A DNA stretch of 42,287 bases from Mucilaginibacter sp. Lineage in GTDB: Bacteria; Bacteroidota; Bacteroidia; Sphingobacteriales; Sphingobacteriaceae. Position numbers and translations under genes: made by a program. The notes below the pieces were generated by a model. It ran no database searches. It was given only the letters and a program-made list of their open reading frames with translations, and was not told the DNA's origin. The stretch is taken from contig JANXTT010000062.1 of the NCBI GenBank assembly GCA_025352225.1, positions 1-42,287 on the forward strand. Reading direction: 5' to 3'. Below are positions 7,186 through 15,818 of the stretch, one piece after another (the stretch's first letter is position 1; the number at the start of each line of letters is the position of its first letter).

Positions 7186-9999
7186 GTGAATAAAAAACTC
7201 TTTCTGTTAGACGGTATGGCGCTTATTTACCGCGCCCATTTTGCATTGAGTAAAACCCCAAGGTTTACGTCCACCGGAGTAAATACATCTGCAGTGATGG
7301 GCTTTAGCAATACCTTGATGGAAGTGCTCCGCAAAGAAAAACCAACACATATGGCTGTAGTTTTTGATACAGAAGCACCTACAGAACGGCATGTTGAGTT
7401 TGCGGCATACAAAGCCCAGAGACAGGCCATGCCCGAAGATCTTTCAAAAGCATTGCCCTATATATATAAACTAATTTTAGGCTTCAACATCCCGGTTATT
7501 ACATCTGATGGATACGAGGCCGATGACATTATTGGCACATTGGCAAAAAAAGCCGAGAAAAAAGGTTACCAGGTTTATTGCATGACGCCCGATAAGGATT
7601 TTGGCCAACTCGTGTCCGAAAATATTTTTATCTATAAACCAGCCCGTATGGGCAATGAAATGGAGATTTTAGGCGTAAAAGAGATTTTAGAAAAATGGGA
7701 TATTGAACGGGTTGACCAGGTAATTGATATTTTAGGTTTATGGGGTGATGCCGTTGATAATATTCCCGGCATTCCCGGCGTTGGCGAAAAAACCGCCAAA
7801 ACGTTAATAAAGCAATACGGATCTGTAGAAAACATTATAGCCCACAGCCACGAACTTAAAGGCAAGCTGAGAGAAAATGTTGAACAATATGCCGCCCAGG
7901 GGCTCATTTCAAAAAAACTGGCTACTATTATTTTGGATGCCCCGGTTGAGTTGGATGAGGTGGGTTTAGAAATTTGCGAACCAAGCAAGGACCTGTTAGA
8001 GCCCTTATTTGCCGAATTGGAATTTAGAACACTTGGCCGCCGCGTGTTCGGCGATGGTTTTAGCATCACCGAAACCAAAGCGGTATCGATGCAAACGGAT
8101 CTTTTTGGAGGAGAAGTAGTGGAGAACCGTACAACCATGACTGTTGATGTTACAGACATCAGAGAACCCGACCCGGCATTGATCGCTAAAAACATTACGA
8201 ATACGGAACATACTTACCATTTAGCCGATACTTTTGAAAAACGCAGAGCGCTAATTGAACTGCTTAGTGGGCAAGAAACCATTTGCTTTGATACCGAAAC
8301 AACCGGGACAGACGCTAACCAATGCGATTTGGTAGGCATGTCGTTCGCTATTAAAAAGGGCGAAGCCTGGTATGTCCCGGTTCCGGTGGATTGTGATGAG
8401 ATCCAAAAGATAGTCGACGAGTTTAAATGTGTATTTGAGGATGCGGCAATTGGAAAAGTTGGTCAGAACTTAAAGTTCGACATGCTGGTGTTAAAGTATT
8501 ATGGTGTTGCAATGCAGGGCCAGCTATTTGACACCATGCTGGCGCATTATATTATCGACCCGGATACCCGCCATAATATGGATATCCTGGCCGAAAATTA
8601 TTTGGGTTATTCGCCGGTTTCCATCACCACCCTTATTGGTGCCAAAGGCAAAAACCAGGGTAATATGCGCGATGTAGAAATTGAAAAGATAAAAGAGTAC
8701 GCCGCCGAAGATGCCGACATTACCTTACAGCTGAAAGCTGTTTTTGAACCTAAACTGAAAGAGGCCGGTGCTACAGCCCTGGCTACAGAAATTGAAAACC
8801 CGCTGATCTATGTTTTGGCTGATATAGAATTTGAAGGTGTAAGAATTGATCACGACACGTTAAAGCAGTTCTCCAAAGAACTGGAAATAGATATCGCCAA
8901 ATTTGAAAAAACGGTATACGAAAAAGCTGGTGTAAAATTCAATATCGCATCGCCAAAGCAATTGGGCGAAGTACTATTTGAGAAATTACAGTTGGATGCC
9001 AAAGCAAAAAAAACCAAAACCGGCCAATACCAAACCGGCGAAGACGTATTGCTGGCACTAGCCTCCAAAAGCGATATTGTGCGCGATATTTTAGATTTCA
9101 GACAGTTGCAGAAACTAAAATCTACCTATGTTGATGCTTTACCGCTGATGGTAAACCCCAAAACAGGGCGCGTGCATACCTCATACAATCAGGCTGTAGC
9201 GGCAACCGGGCGGTTAAGTTCTAACAACCCAAACTTGCAAAATATCCCTATTAAAACGGAGCGTGGGCGCGAAGTACGTAAAGCCTTTATCCCACGTAAT
9301 GACGACCATGTGATTGTATCGGCAGATTATTCGCAAATTGAATTACGCATTATAGCCGAGATCAGTAAGGATGCCAATATGATGGATGCCTTTATTAATG
9401 GTATTGATATTCATACCGCAACGGCCGCTAAAGTATACGGAAAGGCCATTGAGGAGGTTGACGGCACCATGCGACGAAATGCAAAGGCGGTTAACTTCGG
9501 CATAATTTACGGTCAGTCGGCGTTTGGTCTATCTCAAAACCTGGGTATTCCCCGTAAGGAAGCTGCCGATATCATAGAACAATATTTTGCGCAATACCCC
9601 AACATTAAAAGCTACATGGCCGACACCATGAACTTTGCCCGCGAGAACGGCTTTGTACAAACATTGATGGGCCGCCGCAGGTATTTACGCGATATTAATT
9701 CGGCCAACCAAACCGTTAGGGGTTTTGCCGAACGAAATGCGATCAACGCGCCCATACAAGGCTCGGCGGCGGATATGATCAAAATTGCCATGATCAATAT
9801 TCACCGCGAGTTTAAAGCACGTAAGTTCGATTCGCGCATGACGATGCAGGTGCATGATGAGTTGGTATTTGATGTGCATAAAAGCGAGATAGAACTGGTA
9901 AAGCCCATCATTTTGGAAAACATGAGGACTGCCATTAAAACCGAGGTGCCCATTGTTGTGGAAATAGGCGTAGGTAATAACTGGCTCGAAGCACATTAA
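7186..9999 (+). CDS. polA: DNA polymerase I
   Basis: A 937-residue three-domain polymerase for Okazaki-fragment processing and repair. Domains: 5'-3' exonuclease at about 1-290 (YRAHFAL, DGYEADDIIGTLA, GVGEKTA helix-hairpin-helix), 3'-5' proofreading exonuclease at about 345-530 and polymerase at about 550-937. The proofreading site is intact: FDTETTG with Asp369 and Glu371. In the polymerase domain DYSQIELRI carries catalytic Asp714, RRNAKAVNFGIIYGQS is the O-helix and QVHDELVFDV carries Asp891. The start is GTG at 7186 because the product then begins MNKKLFLLDGMALIYR, the normal N-terminus, and the -7 box fits. Monocistronic. Confidence 0.98.
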   Translation: MNKKLFLLDGMALIYRAHFALSKTPRFTSTGVNTSAVMGFSNTLMEVLRKEKPTHMAVVFDTEAPTERHVEFAAYKAQRQAMPEDLSKALPYIYKLILGFNIPVITSDGYEADDIIGTLAKKAEKKGYQVYCMTPDKDFGQLVSENIFIYKPARMGNEMEILGVKEILEKWDIERVDQVIDILGLWGDAVDNIPGIPGVGEKTAKTLIKQYGSVENIIAHSHELKGKLRENVEQYAAQGLISKKLATIILDAPVELDEVGLEICEPSKDLLEPLFAELEFRTLGRRVFGDGFSITETKAVSMQTDLFGGEVVENRTTMTVDVTDIREPDPALIAKNITNTEHTYHLADTFEKRRALIELLSGQETICFDTETTGTDANQCDLVGMSFAIKKGEAWYVPVPVDCDEIQKIVDEFKCVFEDAAIGKVGQNLKFDMLVLKYYGVAMQGQLFDTMLAHYIIDPDTRHNMDILAENYLGYSPVSITTLIGAKGKNQGNMRDVEIEKIKEYAAEDADITLQLKAVFEPKLKEAGATALATEIENPLIYVLADIEFEGVRIDHDTLKQFSKELEIDIAKFEKTVYEKAGVKFNIASPKQLGEVLFEKLQLDAKAKKTKTGQYQTGEDVLLALASKSDIVRDILDFRQLQKLKSTYVDALPLMVNPKTGRVHTSYNQAVAATGRLSSNNPNLQNIPIKTERGREVRKAFIPRNDDHVIVSADYSQIELRIIAEISKDANMMDAFINGIDIHTATAAKVYGKAIEEVDGTMRRNAKAVNFGIIYGQSAFGLSQNLGIPRKEAADIIEQYFAQYPNIKSYMADTMNFARENGFVQTLMGRRRYLRDINSANQTVRGFAERNAINAPIQGSAADMIKIAMINIHREFKARKFDSRMTMQVHDELVFDVHKSEIELVKPIILENMRTAIKTEVPIVVEIGVGNNWLEAH

Positions 10000-10193
10000 G
10001 GACATACAAAGGCACGGGTACCAAACGCTCTTTGGCGTAGGCCAAACTTGTGAGACTTGCGTGAGCTGCATCTAAATATGGTCAAATTTACTTTTTAATG
10101 CTTTATACTTTTGTATGCCATTTTTAAAAAATCGTAATATAAAACAGGAAACATTCTTTTTTTAAGCCAACTAGCGCAATTAGTTTGGCAGAC

Positions 10194-10216
10194 TTATTTG
10201 TACTAAGTACAAATAA
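10194..10216. promoter_or_regulatory. Perfect 23-bp palindrome upstream of glgA
   Basis: TTATTTGTACT (10194-10204) and AGTACAAATAA (10206-10216) are exact reverse complements around a single A. Length and tight centre suit a dimeric regulator operator. It lies about 150 bp upstream of glgA and 106 bp upstream of its -7 box. Function inferred. Confidence 0.5.
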
Positions 10217-10321
10217 TTTATAAAAACAGAAAGGTTATGCTAATCATGTTATTATTATTTTACTAACCGGTATTAGAAGCTAATAATAAAATAAAAATCA
10301 CATTTTCATTGAAATGGTTAT

Positions 10322-10329
10322 TAACTTTG
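10322..10329 (+). promoter_or_regulatory. -7 promoter box of glgA-glgC
   Basis: TAACTTTG matches TAnnTTTG and lies 37 bp before the glgA ATG, the best-placed promoter for the glycogen pair. Confidence 0.45.
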
Positions 10330-10366
10330 GTCAGGTTTTCATAATTTAAGCCAATAATAACAGCCT

Positions 10367-11785
10367 ATGAAAATATTCCATCTGAGTGCCGAATGTTATC
10401 CGGTTGCCAAAGTTGGCGGACTGGGAGATGTTGTGGGCTCGCTCCCCAAATATCTTAATCAGGCTGGGCATCATGCATCGGTAGTAATGCCTTTTTATAA
10501 TCGCAAATTCACCCGCGAAAACGAGTTCGATATTGTATTCGAGGCTTCAACCAGGTTAGGGCATAGGCGTTACGACTTTCAGGTATTAAAAGAGCGGACT
10601 AACAAGCTTGGTTTCGAGCTGTTTTTAATAAAGGCCCCGGGCCTGCTTGATCGTGAAAATGTTTATAGTTACCCCGACGAGACAGAGCAATTCATATTTT
10701 TTCAACTGGCTTTTTTAGATTGGCTAACATGGTCGCAGCAAACTGCCGATGTAATTCATTGTCATGATCACCATTCGGGTTTAGTGCCTTTTCTATTATA
10801 CCACTCCTCCCTGTACAGGCGCCTGTCAAAAATCCCGACCGTATTAACAATTCATAACGGGCAATATCATGGTGCATTTAGTTGGGACAAGTTCAATTAC
10901 CTGCCCGAAATTGATGCCACTCAAACTGGTTTATTAGACTGGCGCGGCGGTATTAATCCCCTCGCAGCAGCGGTAAAATGCGCCTGGAAATATAGTACCG
11001 TTTCTCCAAGCTATTTACATGAATTAACCATACAATCAAACGGCCTCGAATATTTATTTTATATAGAGGCGCAAAAGGGCGTAGGCATAATTAATGGGAT
11101 TGATACTCAAGTATGGAACCCCGAAACAGACCCTATGCTTTTTAATAAATACAATGCAAAGCAAGTTGATAAAGGTAAACAGAAAAACAAAGAGGCCCTT
11201 TGCCAAAGGTTTAGATTAGACCCAAGTAAGCCTTTGTTTGGGTTTATAGGCCGCCTTGTGGATGAAAAAGGCGCCGACCTGCTACCTGGAATTATCCGCC
11301 GAAGCCTGGACGATCATCCGGATGAAATTAATTTTTTAATATTAGGATCTGGCGATGCCGACGTAGAGCTTCAACTAACGCAATTAAAAGATCAGTTTGC
11401 AGGAAAATGCGACGTGTTTATTGGTTATGACGAAGAACTGGCCCACTGCGTTTATGCCGGAGCCGATTTCTTACTCATGCCATCGCGGGTGGAGCCATGC
11501 GGCCTAAATCAACTGTACTCCCTCCGTTATGGGACTGTACCTATTGTTAGGAATACCGGGGGATTAAAAGACACTGTAATTGACTTTGGCGACGAAGGTG
11601 GCTATGGCATTAAATTTAACCATGATACAATTATAGAAGCATGCCAGGCTATAAAACGCGCAATAACACTTTATCAAAACACTACACACTTACAGTTGTT
11701 ACGTAAGCGTATGATGGCGCTTGATTTTTCGTGGGATAAATCAGCAAAAGAATATATCAACTTATACGAAAGCCTAAAACTCTAA
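10367..11785 (+). CDS. glgA: Glycogen synthase (ADP-glucose type, GT5)
   Basis: A 472-residue glycosyltransferase that adds glucose from ADP-glucose to alpha-1,4-glucan. Seen: the GT5 N-terminal KVGGLGDVVGSLPK with the nucleotide-sugar Lys at residue 15, HCHDHHSGLVPF and LTIHNGQYHG in the N-terminal Rossmann half, FIGRLVDEKGADLL at the domain junction, and VEPCGLNQLYSLRYGT with the catalytic Glu in the C-terminal half. Length is typical. glgC follows after 5 bp, so substrate synthesis and polymerisation are coupled in one transcript. Branching and debranching enzymes are not in the window. Confidence 0.96.
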   Translation: MKIFHLSAECYPVAKVGGLGDVVGSLPKYLNQAGHHASVVMPFYNRKFTRENEFDIVFEASTRLGHRRYDFQVLKERTNKLGFELFLIKAPGLLDRENVYSYPDETEQFIFFQLAFLDWLTWSQQTADVIHCHDHHSGLVPFLLYHSSLYRRLSKIPTVLTIHNGQYHGAFSWDKFNYLPEIDATQTGLLDWRGGINPLAAAVKCAWKYSTVSPSYLHELTIQSNGLEYLFYIEAQKGVGIINGIDTQVWNPETDPMLFNKYNAKQVDKGKQKNKEALCQRFRLDPSKPLFGFIGRLVDEKGADLLPGIIRRSLDDHPDEINFLILGSGDADVELQLTQLKDQFAGKCDVFIGYDEELAHCVYAGADFLLMPSRVEPCGLNQLYSLRYGTVPIVRNTGGLKDTVIDFGDEGGYGIKFNHDTIIEACQAIKRAITLYQNTTHLQLLRKRMMALDFSWDKSAKEYINLYESLKL

Positions 11786-11790
11786 CACAT

Positions 11791-13053
11791 ATGACATTGA
11801 AAGCAATTTGCATCGTACTTGGTGGTGGCCAGGGAAGCCGTCTTTTTCCGCTTACAGCCACCCGGTCAAAACCTGCAGTACCCATTGCGGGTAAATACCG
11901 ATTGGTAGATATTCCTATCTCTAATTGCTTACACTCGGGTATTAACAGAATATTTGTGCTTACACAATTTAATTCCGCCTCGCTAAATAAGCACATTAAA
12001 AATACTTATCACTTCAGCAGTTTCACCAATGCTTTTGTTGATATACTAGCGGCAGAGCAAACCCCAACCAGCATTTCGTGGTTCCAAGGTACTGCAGACG
12101 CGGTTAGGCAAAGCTTGCACCACCTTTCGGTGCATGAGTTTGAATATGTTTTAATTCTTTCTGGCGATCAGCTCTATCAAATGGATTTTATAGAGATGAT
12201 AGAGCAGCACGAAGCTAAAAAAGCTGATATATCAATTGCTACCATACCTGTACCAGCAGCTGATGTACCCGGATTTGGTATTTTAAAAACAGATGAAGAA
12301 AATTGGATAACGTCGTTCATTGAAAAACCTAAGTCAAATTTCGAAAGCTGGAGATCAGAAGTTAGTGAAGAGATGGAAGCCAGCGGAAGGATTTACCTGG
12401 CATCAATGGGTATCTATGTTTTTAACCGTAAAGTTTTATATGATTTATTACAAGGTAACGAACGTACCGACTTTGGTAAAGAAATAATCCCCCAATCTAT
12501 TAGCAATCACAAAGTATTAAGCTATCAATATGAAGGCTATTGGACCGACATTGGTACAATTCCATCTTTCTTTGAAGCTAATCTGGAACTAACTGATGAT
12601 ATTCCATCGTTCAACCTTTTTGACAAGAACCATATTTATACGCGTTCGCGCATGTTACCTCCTTCTAAAATATCGGGGCCAACATTAACAAACACCATCA
12701 TATCTGACGGTTGTATTATAAATGCCAGCCACATTACCCGATCGGTAATTGGAATACGTACCCGTATAGGTTTTGACACTATAATTGAGAATTGCTATAT
12801 TATGGGTAGCGACAATTATCAAACGCTTGAGCAGATAGCACAATCCAGGCTAAACGGTACCCCTATTATGGGTATAGGCGACAGGTGCTGTATAAAAAAT
12901 GCCATTATTGATAAAAATTGTTATATCGGAAACGATGTACGAATTAACTGTGATGGGGAACTGGAGAACGGTGATTATGATAAGTATACCGTGATGGATG
13001 GAATTGTAGTATTAAAAAAACGCGCTGTAATTCCAGACGGGACAATAATTTAA
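11791..13053 (+). CDS. glgC: Glucose-1-phosphate adenylyltransferase
   Basis: A 420-residue ADP-glucose pyrophosphorylase that makes the sugar donor for glycogen synthase. Seen: the nucleotidyltransferase start LGGGQGSRLFPLTATRSKP, GKYRLVDIPISNC, the SGDQLYQMDF metal site, the FIEKPKS glucose-1-phosphate site, the WTDIGTI segment, and a C-terminal left-handed beta-helix with hexapeptide-like repeats from about residue 300. The length matches bacterial GlgC. In characterised enzymes the C-terminal domain takes part in allosteric control; effectors cannot be predicted here. Second gene of the glgAC operon, ending at a hairpin. Confidence 0.96.
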   Translation: MTLKAICIVLGGGQGSRLFPLTATRSKPAVPIAGKYRLVDIPISNCLHSGINRIFVLTQFNSASLNKHIKNTYHFSSFTNAFVDILAAEQTPTSISWFQGTADAVRQSLHHLSVHEFEYVLILSGDQLYQMDFIEMIEQHEAKKADISIATIPVPAADVPGFGILKTDEENWITSFIEKPKSNFESWRSEVSEEMEASGRIYLASMGIYVFNRKVLYDLLQGNERTDFGKEIIPQSISNHKVLSYQYEGYWTDIGTIPSFFEANLELTDDIPSFNLFDKNHIYTRSRMLPPSKISGPTLTNTIISDGCIINASHITRSVIGIRTRIGFDTIIENCYIMGSDNYQTLEQIAQSRLNGTPIMGIGDRCCIKNAIIDKNCYIGNDVRINCDGELENGDYDKYTVMDGIVVLKKRAVIPDGTII

Positions 13054-13068
13054 CATTCGTTGTTTCTT

Positions 13069-13110
13069 AATAATAGTTTTATATCTTTTTTAGATATTAA
13101 AACTATTATT
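13069..13110 (+). terminator. AT-rich hairpin after glgC
   Basis: AATAATAGTTTTATATC (13069-13085) pairs with GATATTAAAACTATTATT (13093-13110) with one bulged base and a T-rich loop, 16 bp after the glgC stop. Probably a first transcription stop; the stronger terminator at 13167 follows. Confidence 0.5.
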
Positions 13111-13166
13111 ACAAAAAGCATGCGTAGAAAAAAGAACGATACTTAATAATGAAAATGTAGTTACGC

Positions 13167-13211
13167 ATATAACGAAAAAAGCCCCGAATATCGGGGCTTT
13201 TTTCGTTATAT
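13167..13211. terminator. Bidirectional intrinsic terminator glgC / rplS
   Basis: A perfect 21-bp inverted repeat around the loop ATA, with GCCCCGA/TCGGGGC at the top and A6/T6 at the base (arms 13167-13187 and 13191-13211). It ends transcripts from both glgAC and the convergent rpsP-rimM-trmD-rplS operon. Confidence 0.92.
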
Positions 13212-13223
13212 AATTTTTTGATT

Positions 13224-13571
13224 TTATACTCTTTTTGATTTGATACGAGCGGCCTTGCCAGTAAGCGCGCGCAGGTAAAACAATTTAGCTCTGCGAACTT
13301 TACCGTGACTGTTTACATCAATTTTATCAATGTTTGGAGAGTTTACAGGGAAAATACGCTCAACACCTATACCGTTAGAAACTTTACGTACTGTAAAAGT
13401 TTCGGTGCTACCGGTACTGTTGCGTTGAATAACAACACCCTGGTAAACCTGGATACGTTCCTTGTTACCTTCTCTAATTTTATAGTGTACACTTATAGTA
13501 TCGCCTGCTTTAAAAGAAGGGTGTACTTTTTTTTCTACTGATTGTTCTTCAACAAATTTTACTAAATCCAT
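13224..13571 (-). CDS. rplS: 50S ribosomal protein L19
   Basis: A 115-residue ribosomal protein at the 30S-50S interface. Seen: the conserved [29 protein letters not shown] beginning (split here as [11 protein letters not shown] and QVYQGVVI), the [16 protein letters not shown] block and the [12 protein letters not shown]-terminus. Length is normal. Last gene of the rpsP-rimM-trmD-rplS order. The 131-bp gap from trmD holds its own -7 box and a hairpin in the leader, so it is probably also transcribed alone. Confidence 0.98.
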   Translation of the reverse strand: MDLVKFVEEQSVEKKVHPSFKAGDTISVHYKIREGNKERIQVYQGVVIQRNSTGSTETFTVRKVSNGIGVERIFPVNSPNIDKIDVNSHGKVRRAKLFYLRALTGKAARIKSKRV

Positions 13572-13590
13572 GATTTTTAGCTCTTAAAGT

Positions 13591-13613
13591 CGATTTTTAA
13601 CCCGTAAAAATCG
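13591..13613 (-). promoter_or_regulatory. Hairpin in the rplS leader, possible L19 autoregulatory site
   Basis: CGATTTTTA (13591-13599) and TAAAAATCG (13605-13613) form a perfect 9-bp stem with loop ACCCG (CGGGT on the transcribed strand). It lies 20 bp before the rplS start and only a few bases after the predicted start of transcription. A ribosomal-protein leader is inferred, not shown. Confidence 0.45.
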
Positions 13614-13618
13614 GAATG

Positions 13619-13626
13619 CAAGTATA
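13619..13626 (-). promoter_or_regulatory. -7 promoter box of rplS
   Basis: Minus strand reads TATACTTG, one mismatch from TAnnTTTG, 48 bp before the rplS start codon. It would give rplS its own transcript beginning just before the leader hairpin. Confidence 0.4.
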
Positions 13627-13702
13627 GGGATTATTTTCTATTTAAAAAAGAGTAATTTAAAATTTTCCACATTTGTAATCATACTAACAAATCGGATCGA
13701 AT

Positions 13703-14395
13703 CTATTCTTCGCCATCCCCCTTATTTAATAAATCGGGGCGGCGTATTCTTGTACGTTCCAGCGCTTGTTCAAAACGCCATTTTTCAATTTCGGGTGTAT
13801 TGCCGCTTAACAGAATATCAGGCACCTTGTGTCCATTCCAATCGGCGGGGCGGGTATATACTGGGGCATCCAGCATATCGTCCTGAAACGAGTCTGATAG
13901 CGCCGAGGTTTCATCATTTAATACACCAGGTATCAGGCGCACCACAGCATCAACCAAAACGGCGGCGGGCAACTCACCGCCCGAAAGCACATAGTCGCCG
14001 ATAGAGATTTCGCTGGTTACAAAAATATCGCGAATGCGCTGGTCAATACCTTTATAATGGCCGCAAAGTATAATAATGTTTTTTTCTATGGATAATTGAT
14101 TGGCTATTCCCTGGTTAAGCGTTTTTCCATCCGGCGACATAAATATGATTTCGTCATAATCACGTTCAGCCTTTAATGCCTCAATACATTTTGCAAACGG
14201 TTCAATGGTCATCACCATACCACTACCGCCACCGTAGGGATAATCGTCCACACTCTTTTGCTTTTGCGAACTGTAATCCCGCAGGTTATGCACGTGTATT
14301 TCGGCTATGCCCTTTTTTTGGGCGCGCTGCAAAATGGAATGTGCAAATGGGCTTTCCAACAAACCTGGTAATACTGTAATGATGTCAAAACGCAT
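13703..14395 (-). CDS. trmD: tRNA (guanine-N1-)-methyltransferase
   Basis: A 230-residue SPOUT-class enzyme that methylates G37 next to the anticodon and prevents frameshifting. The frame stays open to 14443, but the ATG at 14395 gives the family start [13 protein letters not shown]; the upstream extension is hydrophobic and unlike the family. Seen: [14 protein letters not shown], the [14 protein letters not shown] and [15 protein letters not shown] trefoil-knot SAM site. Slightly shorter than E. coli TrmD (255). Sits between rimM and rplS as in many bacteria. Confidence 0.96.
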   Translation of the reverse strand: MRFDIITVLPGLLESPFAHSILQRAQKKGIAEIHVHNLRDYSSQKQKSVDDYPYGGGSGMVMTIEPFAKCIEALKAERDYDEIIFMSPDGKTLNQGIANQLSIEKNIIILCGHYKGIDQRIRDIFVTSEISIGDYVLSGGELPAAVLVDAVVRLIPGVLNDETSALSDSFQDDMLDAPVYTRPADWNGHKVPDILLSGNTPEIEKWRFEQALERTRIRRPDLLNKGDGEE

Positions 14396-14458
14396 GTTCA
14401 AATATAAATAAGATAGAAATAAGGCACCATAGGCAAATAGCAAATGAGCTTTATGTGT

Positions 14459-14983
14459 TTATTCCAAATAAATATCCAGTAAACCCTCGGGCAAGTCAAT
14501 AGTTACAATTCCTTTTACTACATCAATAGCTTTAATTACGGTTTCGTTCAGGGGGAAAAGCACTTCGCAATCTTTATAATTAACTGTGGCTATTAATTGC
14601 TGCGGGAGGTCTTGTATTTCTATAATTTCGCCTAATTCGCCTTCGTTTACATCAAGGGCTATAAACCCTAAAAGATCCTTTAACCCAAATTCGTCTTTCC
14701 TTTTTTTAGGTTTGAGCTTATTAGGGAGGTAGATATCTTTTTTTGATAAAATTGATGCTTTATCAATATGATCAACATCTTCCAGGTAAATAAATGCGAT
14801 ATTTTTCTGGGGCATTTTAAACGACTCCACAAAATAAGGGATCAACTTACCGGCCGATTCAATAAATAAAGCATCGAAAGCCAACTTTTCAGGAGTTTCA
14901 AAATCAATAAAAGCCTGTAACTCGCCTTTAAGGCCACGAGTTTTAGTTATGGTACCAATGCGAAAACAATCTTCTATCTTCAT
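14459..14983 (-). CDS. rimM: Ribosome maturation factor RimM
   Basis: A 174-residue 30S assembly factor that binds S19 and helps mature the 16S 3' domain. Seen: the N-terminal beta-barrel start FRIGTITKTRGLKGELQAF and a C-terminal PRC-barrel (KDLLGFIALDVNEGELGEI, then PQQLIATVNY and DLPEGLLDIY). Length is normal. The 74-bp gap to rpsP contains a terminator-like hairpin, so its expression may be reduced relative to rpsP. Confidence 0.94.
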   Translation of the reverse strand: MKIEDCFRIGTITKTRGLKGELQAFIDFETPEKLAFDALFIESAGKLIPYFVESFKMPQKNIAFIYLEDVDHIDKASILSKKDIYLPNKLKPKKRKDEFGLKDLLGFIALDVNEGELGEIIEIQDLPQQLIATVNYKDCEVLFPLNETVIKAIDVVKGIVTIDLPEGLLDIYLE

Positions 14984-14991
14984 ATCAAAAA

Positions 14992-15039
14992 GGCCTTAAA
15001 AAAATATAGCGAAGAACTTTAAAGGCCCTTCGCTATATT
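14992..15039 (-). promoter_or_regulatory. Attenuator-like hairpin with possible pseudoknot between rpsP and rimM
   Basis: On the minus strand AATATAGCGAAG (15039-15028) and CTTCGCTATATT (15014-15003) make a perfect 12-bp stem followed by a run of T, the form of an intrinsic terminator. The 13-nt loop contains GGCCTTTAAA, which is complementary, apart from one bulge, to TTTAAGGCC just downstream (15000-14992). The loop can thus form a pseudoknot or the two pairings may compete. Regulation is inferred. Confidence 0.6.
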
Positions 15040-15057
15040 CTATAATTTAAACAATAC

Positions 15058-15588
15058 TTATTCTGCGCTCTCTTCAGCTTGGTCGGCAGCAGGAGCATCT
15101 TCTTCTGCTTCCACTACTTCTTCAACCGGAGGTGCATTTTTAGCAGCTATAGCAGCGGCTTTATCTTCTTTTTTCTTAGCTTCAGCAATCAATGCTAATT
15201 TTTTAGCATCTTCTTTAGCGGTAGATAGGCTGGTTTTTTTGCCAGATACTTTACCATCTTTTTGCTCTACCCAGGCATTAAATTTTTCTTCGGCTTGCTC
15301 TGTTGTTAAAGCGCCTTTTTTAACGCCACCTTCTAAGTGTTTTTTGTATAAAACGCCTTTGTAAGACAAAATTGCACGACAAGTGTCAGTTGGTTGGGCT
15401 CCAATATTTACCCATTCAAGCGTTTTTTCGAAATTAATGTCAATGGTTGCAGGGTTAGTGTTAGGATTATATGATCCTAAACGCTCAATGAAACGACCGT
15501 CTCTTGGAGCACGGGAATCTGCTACTACGATATAATAAAAAGGTTTTCCTTTTTTACCGTGTCTTTGCAGTCTGATTTTAGTTGCCAT
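15058..15588 (-). CDS. rpsP: 30S ribosomal protein S16
   Basis: A 176-residue S16. Residues 1-85 carry the family core ([28 protein letters not shown] and [10 protein letters not shown], split here for length). Residues about 86-176 are an extension rich in Lys and Ala that ends in a strongly acidic tail; such tails are usual in Bacteroidota and absent from the 82-residue E. coli protein. First gene of the rpsP-rimM-trmD-rplS operon. A TAnnTTTG box lies 56 bp upstream of the ATG. Confidence 0.97.
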   Translation of the reverse strand: MATKIRLQRHGKKGKPFYYIVVADSRAPRDGRFIERLGSYNPNTNPATIDINFEKTLEWVNIGAQPTDTCRAILSYKGVLYKKHLEGGVKKGALTTEQAEEKFNAWVEQKDGKVSGKKTSLSTAKEDAKKLALIAEAKKKEDKAAAIAAKNAPPVEEVVEAEEDAPAADQAEESAE

Positions 15589-15643
15589 TTTTTAGTTTTT
15601 TTATGTATTCAACATATGTTCCCGGAGTACGTCTGCGGGGCTG

Positions 15644-15651
15644 CAAAGGTA
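15644..15651 (-). promoter_or_regulatory. -7 promoter box of the rpsP operon
   Basis: Minus strand reads TACCTTTG, a full TAnnTTTG match, followed by GCAGCC as expected for a strong Bacteroidota promoter. It lies 56 bp before the rpsP start. Confidence 0.65.
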
Positions 15652-15818
15652 ATAAAATTCTTAAAATAAAAAATTTCTTTTTAAATGATTGTTAGTTAGT
15701 TAACTAAGGAATAATGGTGGATTTGCTTCAAAATACTGACAAATCATGCATAATAATTCAAATATTGCTTTTAAGCATCATAAATGACGGATTATTAATA
15801 AATACTTTATAAATTTAG

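Larger units (their letters stand above)
10000..10366. other. Intergenic region polA-glgA with hairpins and a palindrome
   Basis: A 367-bp gap without a plausible gene. It holds an imperfect hairpin GCCAA-CTA/TAGTTTGGC near 10167-10190, the perfect palindrome at 10194-10216, a TACTTTTG box at 10106-10113 and the TAACTTTG box at 10322-10329. No evident classical terminator for polA. Confidence 0.6.

Noticed and set aside
7632..8195. 187-codon minus-strand frame inside polA
   Set aside because: It is antisense to highly conserved polymerase coding sequence, Ser/Pro-rich and without family features, so a shadow frame.
10106..10113. TACTTTTG box as the glgA promoter
   Set aside because: It fits TAnnTTTG but lies over 250 bp upstream of glgA; the box at 10322-10329 is far better placed.
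14396..14443. Upstream start of trmD
   Set aside because: Adds 16 mostly hydrophobic residues not found in TrmD; the ATG at 14395 gives the normal [11 protein letters not shown] start.
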